From Betaproteobacteria bacterium (GTDB lineage: Bacteria > Pseudomonadota > Gammaproteobacteria > Burkholderiales > CAIKXV01): DNA of 26,200 nucleotides. The stretch's first letter is position 1, and every line of letters starts with the position of its first letter. The notes beneath the pieces were generated by a model. It worked only from the letters and a program-made list of their open reading frames with translations, made no database searches and was not told where the DNA came from. The position numbers and the translations under genes were made by a program. Shown piece by piece: positions 23,918-26,200 of this stretch. The stretch is taken from NCBI GenBank assembly GCA_947456915.1, contig CANGUQ010000004.1, positions 1 through 26,200 of the forward strand, in the 5' to 3' direction.

Positions 23918-24418
23918 CTAGCCGGCAGTCCCCGTTGCCTGCGCGCGCCGCTCGGCGGCGAGCTGCACCGCGTCGACGATCTGCTGATAGCCGGTGCAGC
24001 GGCACAGGTTGCCGCTGATCGCGTCGCGGATCTGCGCTGCGCTCGGCCGCGGGTTGGCCTGCAGCAGCGCGTGCGACGCGATCAGCATGCCTGGTGTGCA
24101 GTACCCGCACTGCAGGCCGTGCGTCTCGCAGAAGCTGTCCTGCAGCACGCTCATCGACCCGTCGGAGTTGGCCAGACCCTCGACCGTGGTAACGGCGTGC
24201 CCGTCGGCCTGCACCGCGAACATCAGGCACGAGCGCACGGGGTCGCCGTCGAGGATCACCGAGCAGGCGCCGCAGATGCCGTGTTCGCAACCCACGTGCG
24301 TGCCGGTCAGGCGCAATGTCTCGCGCAGGAAGTCGACCAGCGACAGGCGCGTGGGCACGGTACGCGTGAACGCCGTGCCGTTCACGGTGACGGTGATCGT
24401 TGCGGTGGGTTCGGGCAT
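23918..24418 (-). CDS. 2Fe-2S subunit of molybdenum hydroxylase
   Basis: A 166-residue small subunit that carries electrons between the molybdenum site and FAD. The plant-ferredoxin-type cluster uses Cys44, Cys49, Cys52 and Cys64 (GCEHGICGACSV). The C-terminal helical domain holds the second cluster with Cys104 and Cys107 (QCGYCTPGM) and Cys139 and Cys141 (NLCRCTGY). All eight ligands are present, and length is normal. ATG 24418 is the only start that leaves the N-terminal strand ITVTVNGT intact; the open frame further upstream overlaps the FAD subunit gene and is non-conserved. The ribosome-binding site is weak. It is 65 bp after the FAD subunit and 60 bp before the Mo subunit. Confidence 0.96.
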   Translation of the reverse strand: MPEPTATITVTVNGTAFTRTVPTRLSLVDFLRETLRLTGTHVGCEHGICGACSVILDGDPVRSCLMFAVQADGHAVTTVEGLANSDGSMSVLQDSFCETHGLQCGYCTPGMLIASHALLQANPRPSAAQIRDAISGNLCRCTGYQQIVDAVQLAAERRAQATGTAG

Positions 24419-24483
24419 CGTCGTCTCGGGATCTGATCGCGCGTGCGCTGCACGCGCTCGGCATTCGGGTTCGGTCTGCAGGC

Positions 24484-25368
24484 TCAGTGTGCCGGGATGG
24501 CGAGCGCCGATGCCCGCGCCGCGCGCAGCACGCGCGCGCCCAGCGTGCGCGCGAGGTGAAGCCGGTAGGCCGCGCTCGCGTGCACGTCCGAAGCCGGATC
24601 GAGGTGGCGGGCGACGGCCTGCACCGCCTGCTCGATCGCTGCGTCCTCGAGCGCCGTACCTACGAGCTGATCGGCGATGTCGTCCATCGCCACCGGGGTG
24701 CCGCTGGCTCCACCCACGCCCAGCGCGAGCTTCACGCAACGCCCGGCACGATCGAGTTCGACCTGCGCGCAGGCGGCGACGATCGCGTAGTCACCGTGCC
24801 GGATACTGATCTCGTCGAAGGCCGATCCGGTGCGCTCACCCCGCCAGATCGGCCAGTGCACCTCGGTCAGGCACTCGTCGGGCTCGGTGGCAGTGACCAT
24901 CGGGGCGACGAAGAACTCGCTCGCGTCGAGCGTGCGCACGCCGCGGCTCGAGCGCAGCACGAACTGCGCGCCGAGGGTCTGCGCGACGAGCGGCAGTTCG
25001 GCCGACGGGTCGGCGTGCACCAGACTGCCGCCGACGGTGCCGCGGTTCTTCGTCTGCACGTGGCCGACCCAGTGCAGGCCCTGCCGGATCAGCGGCACCG
25101 CACGTGCTGCCGCTGCATCGCGCTCGATGTCGACCTGGCGCACCGTGGCGCCGGTCACCCACAGGTCGCCGCGCTGGTACGAGGTCCTGAGCTCGGCCAC
25201 CGCGTTGACGTCGATCAGCCACGACGGCCGCGCGAGCCGCATTGCCATCATCGGCACCAGGCTCTGCCCGCCGGCGAGCAGCTTGGCCTCCGGCCCGCGC
25301 TCGTCGAGCAGCCGGCACGCGTGCTCGACGCTGTCGACGCGGGCGTACTCGAAAGTCGCGGCCTTCAT
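24484..25368 (-). CDS. FAD-binding subunit of molybdenum hydroxylase
   Basis: A 294-residue medium subunit (CoxM/XdhB type) that passes electrons from the 2Fe-2S clusters through FAD to an acceptor. The two FAD motifs are AGGQSLVP (32-39) and TVGGSLVHADPSAE (111-124). The C-terminal CO-dehydrogenase flavoprotein domain follows from about 180. It has no 4Fe-4S insertion, unlike the 4-hydroxybenzoyl-CoA reductase beta subunit. ATG 25368 has no clear ribosome-binding site, although the N-terminus MKAATFEYARVDSVEHA fits the family. It begins only 25 bp after the efp stop, on the same strand, with no hairpin between them, so read-through from efp may contribute to expression. Confidence 0.95.
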   Translation of the reverse strand: MKAATFEYARVDSVEHACRLLDERGPEAKLLAGGQSLVPMMAMRLARPSWLIDVNAVAELRTSYQRGDLWVTGATVRQVDIERDAAAARAVPLIRQGLHWVGHVQTKNRGTVGGSLVHADPSAELPLVAQTLGAQFVLRSSRGVRTLDASEFFVAPMVTATEPDECLTEVHWPIWRGERTGSAFDEISIRHGDYAIVAACAQVELDRAGRCVKLALGVGGASGTPVAMDDIADQLVGTALEDAAIEQAVQAVARHLDPASDVHASAAYRLHLARTLGARVLRAARASALAIPAH

Positions 25369-25393
25369 GCGTGCGGACGCAACCCGGCCACGG

Positions 25394-25954
25394 TCAGCCC
25401 TTGACCCGGTTGCGGTACTCGTTGGTGCGCGTGTCGATCTCGATCCGGTCGCCGGTGTCGCAGAACAGGGGCACCGGAATCTCGAATCCGCTCTTGAGCT
25501 TGGCCGGCTTGAGCACCTTGCCGGAGGTGTCGCCGCGCACCGCCGGCTCCGTGTAGATGATCTCGCGCACGAGGGTCTGCGGGATCTCCACCGAGATCGG
25601 CCGCTCGTTGTAGATCACGACCTCGGCCGGCATGCCCTCCTCGAGGTAGTTCAGCGCATCGCCCATGTTGTCGCCGTCGATCTCGTACTGATTGAACTCG
25701 GCGTCCATGAACACGTAGGACGGATCGGCGAAGTAGGAGTAGGTGACTTCCTTGCGTTCGAGCGAGACCATCTCGAACTTCTCGTCGGCGCGATACACCG
25801 TCTCGGTGGCGGTGCCGGTGAGCAGGTTCTTCAGCTTCATCTTGACCACCGACGCGTTGCGGCCGGACTTGCTGAATTCGGCCTTCTGCACGACGAGCGG
25901 ATCCTTGCCGACCATGATCACGTTCCCGGGCCGGACTTCCTGAGCGATCTTCAT
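25394..25954 (-). CDS. efp: Elongation factor P (Arg32 type)
   Basis: A 186-residue EF-P with the three-domain (KOW-like, OB, OB) layout. It binds ribosomes stalled at polyproline and promotes peptide-bond formation. The tip of domain I reads SKSGRNAS, with Arg32 where E. coli EF-P has a lysine. Arg32 EF-Ps of beta- and some gammaproteobacteria are rhamnosylated by EarP, and the C-terminal end of a probable earP lies 111 bp upstream here. ATG 25954 gives the standard MKIAQEVRPGNV start, with AGGA about 10 nt upstream. This housekeeping gene marks the right border of the catabolic block. Confidence 0.98.
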   Translation of the reverse strand: MKIAQEVRPGNVIMVGKDPLVVQKAEFSKSGRNASVVKMKLKNLLTGTATETVYRADEKFEMVSLERKEVTYSYFADPSYVFMDAEFNQYEIDGDNMGDALNYLEEGMPAEVVIYNERPISVEIPQTLVREIIYTEPAVRGDTSGKVLKPAKLKSGFEIPVPLFCDTGDRIEIDTRTNEYRNRVKG

Positions 25955-26065
25955 TGACGTAGCGTTCCTGAGCTGGATGGGGGACTGCGCAGTGCCGGCG
26001 CAAGCCGGAACAGCCCGAAACGTCGACCGGCGGGGTCGATCGGGCAGACGGAGGTAAAAAGCCCT

Positions 26066-26200
26066 CTATTTTAGCCGGTCCCGACAGAACTCGACCAGTG
26101 CCGTGACCAGGTCCGGCCGGGCGGCCTGCGCGGCACACACCCGACGCGCCGCAGCGCCCAGCGCCGGCAACTCCCGGGCAAGCCCGGTCCACAGCCCGGC
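26066..26200 (-). CDS. earP: Partial: C-terminus of EarP, EF-P arginine rhamnosyltransferase (probable)
   Basis: The last 44 codons of a gene that enters from the right edge and stops at TAG (26068-26066). The peptide has the helical look of a protein C-terminus: GLWTGLARELPALGAAARR, later PDLVTALVEFCRDRLK. The assignment rests on position directly upstream of efp, on Arg32 in that EF-P, and on a tail resembling EarP (DUF2331) proteins as I remember them. EarP transfers rhamnose from dTDP-rhamnose to Arg32. The fragment alone is too short for a firm family call. Confidence 0.65.
   Translation of the reverse strand, partial: AGLWTGLARELPALGAAARRVCAAQAARPDLVTALVEFCRDRLK
26068..26073 (-). promoter_or_regulatory. 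Candidate -10 box for efp
   Basis: TAAAAT on the minus strand, overlapping the earP stop and about 114 bp before the efp ATG, in a short AT-rich patch (26055-26073). No clear -35 box at 16-18 bp. The 111-bp gap would suit a separate efp promoter. Confidence 0.3.

Noticed and set aside
21230..24436. 1068-codon open frame on the plus strand opposite the molybdenum hydroxylase genes
   Set aside because: It is antisense to genes with complete cofactor motifs, and its product is Arg/His/Ala-rich without any recognisable domain. Long antisense frames are expected at this GC content.
21434..25368. Reading the three-subunit enzyme as CO dehydrogenase
   Set aside because: The large subunit lacks the AYRCSFR active-site loop with its Cys and has AVRGFGQ instead.

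Overview
GC-rich DNA that looks like a betaproteobacterial (probably Burkholderiales) chromosome segment. Three observations support this: the expanded Bug (TctC-like) family of periplasmic solute-binding proteins, an elongation factor P of the Arg32 type, and the C-terminal end of what appears to be its rhamnosyltransferase EarP just upstream of efp at the right edge. The window holds about 23 genes or gene parts. Nearly all encode small-molecule uptake or catabolism. I saw no rRNA, tRNA, CRISPR array, insertion sequence or phage gene.

Layout. (1) 198-4062, plus strand: a Bug gene followed at 8 bp by a PrpF-type isomerase close to 4-oxalomesaconate tautomerases, then an unknown 149-residue protein, then a second Bug. 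(2) 8462-4321, minus strand: a tight operon of AtuA-family protein (DUF1446), DUF4387 protein, M20-fold hydrolase with a damaged metal site, and Bug, ending in a hairpin. A HutC-type GntR regulator (8655-9419) is divergent from it. (3) 14619-9617, minus strand: SDR dehydrogenase (frameshifted 5' end), Bug, phytanoyl-CoA-dioxygenase-like oxygenase, MmgE/PrpD protein and polysaccharide-deacetylase-family protein. (4) 20027-14957, minus strand: Bug, UbiD-type decarboxylase, Bug, Bug. (5) 25368-20239, minus strand: the three subunits of a molybdenum hydroxylase (FAD, 2Fe-2S, Mo), a possible 64-residue coupled small ORF, and an ACMSD-type metal-dependent amidohydrolase/decarboxylase. (6) 26200-25394: the earP end and efp, housekeeping genes that border the catabolic block.

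How it fits together. Seven Bug proteins lie in 20 kb, most next to a different enzyme set, and none has the TctA/TctB membrane subunits nearby. The block reads as a string of cassettes, each joining a periplasmic binding protein to enzymes for one organic acid or aromatic compound. Substrates cannot be read from the sequence. A hydroxylase, an ACMSD-like decarboxylase, a UbiD decarboxylase and an oxalomesaconate-type isomerase suggest aromatic or heteroaromatic acid catabolism. The AtuA/DUF4387/M20/Bug operon is the least understood unit and the best candidate for an undescribed pathway.
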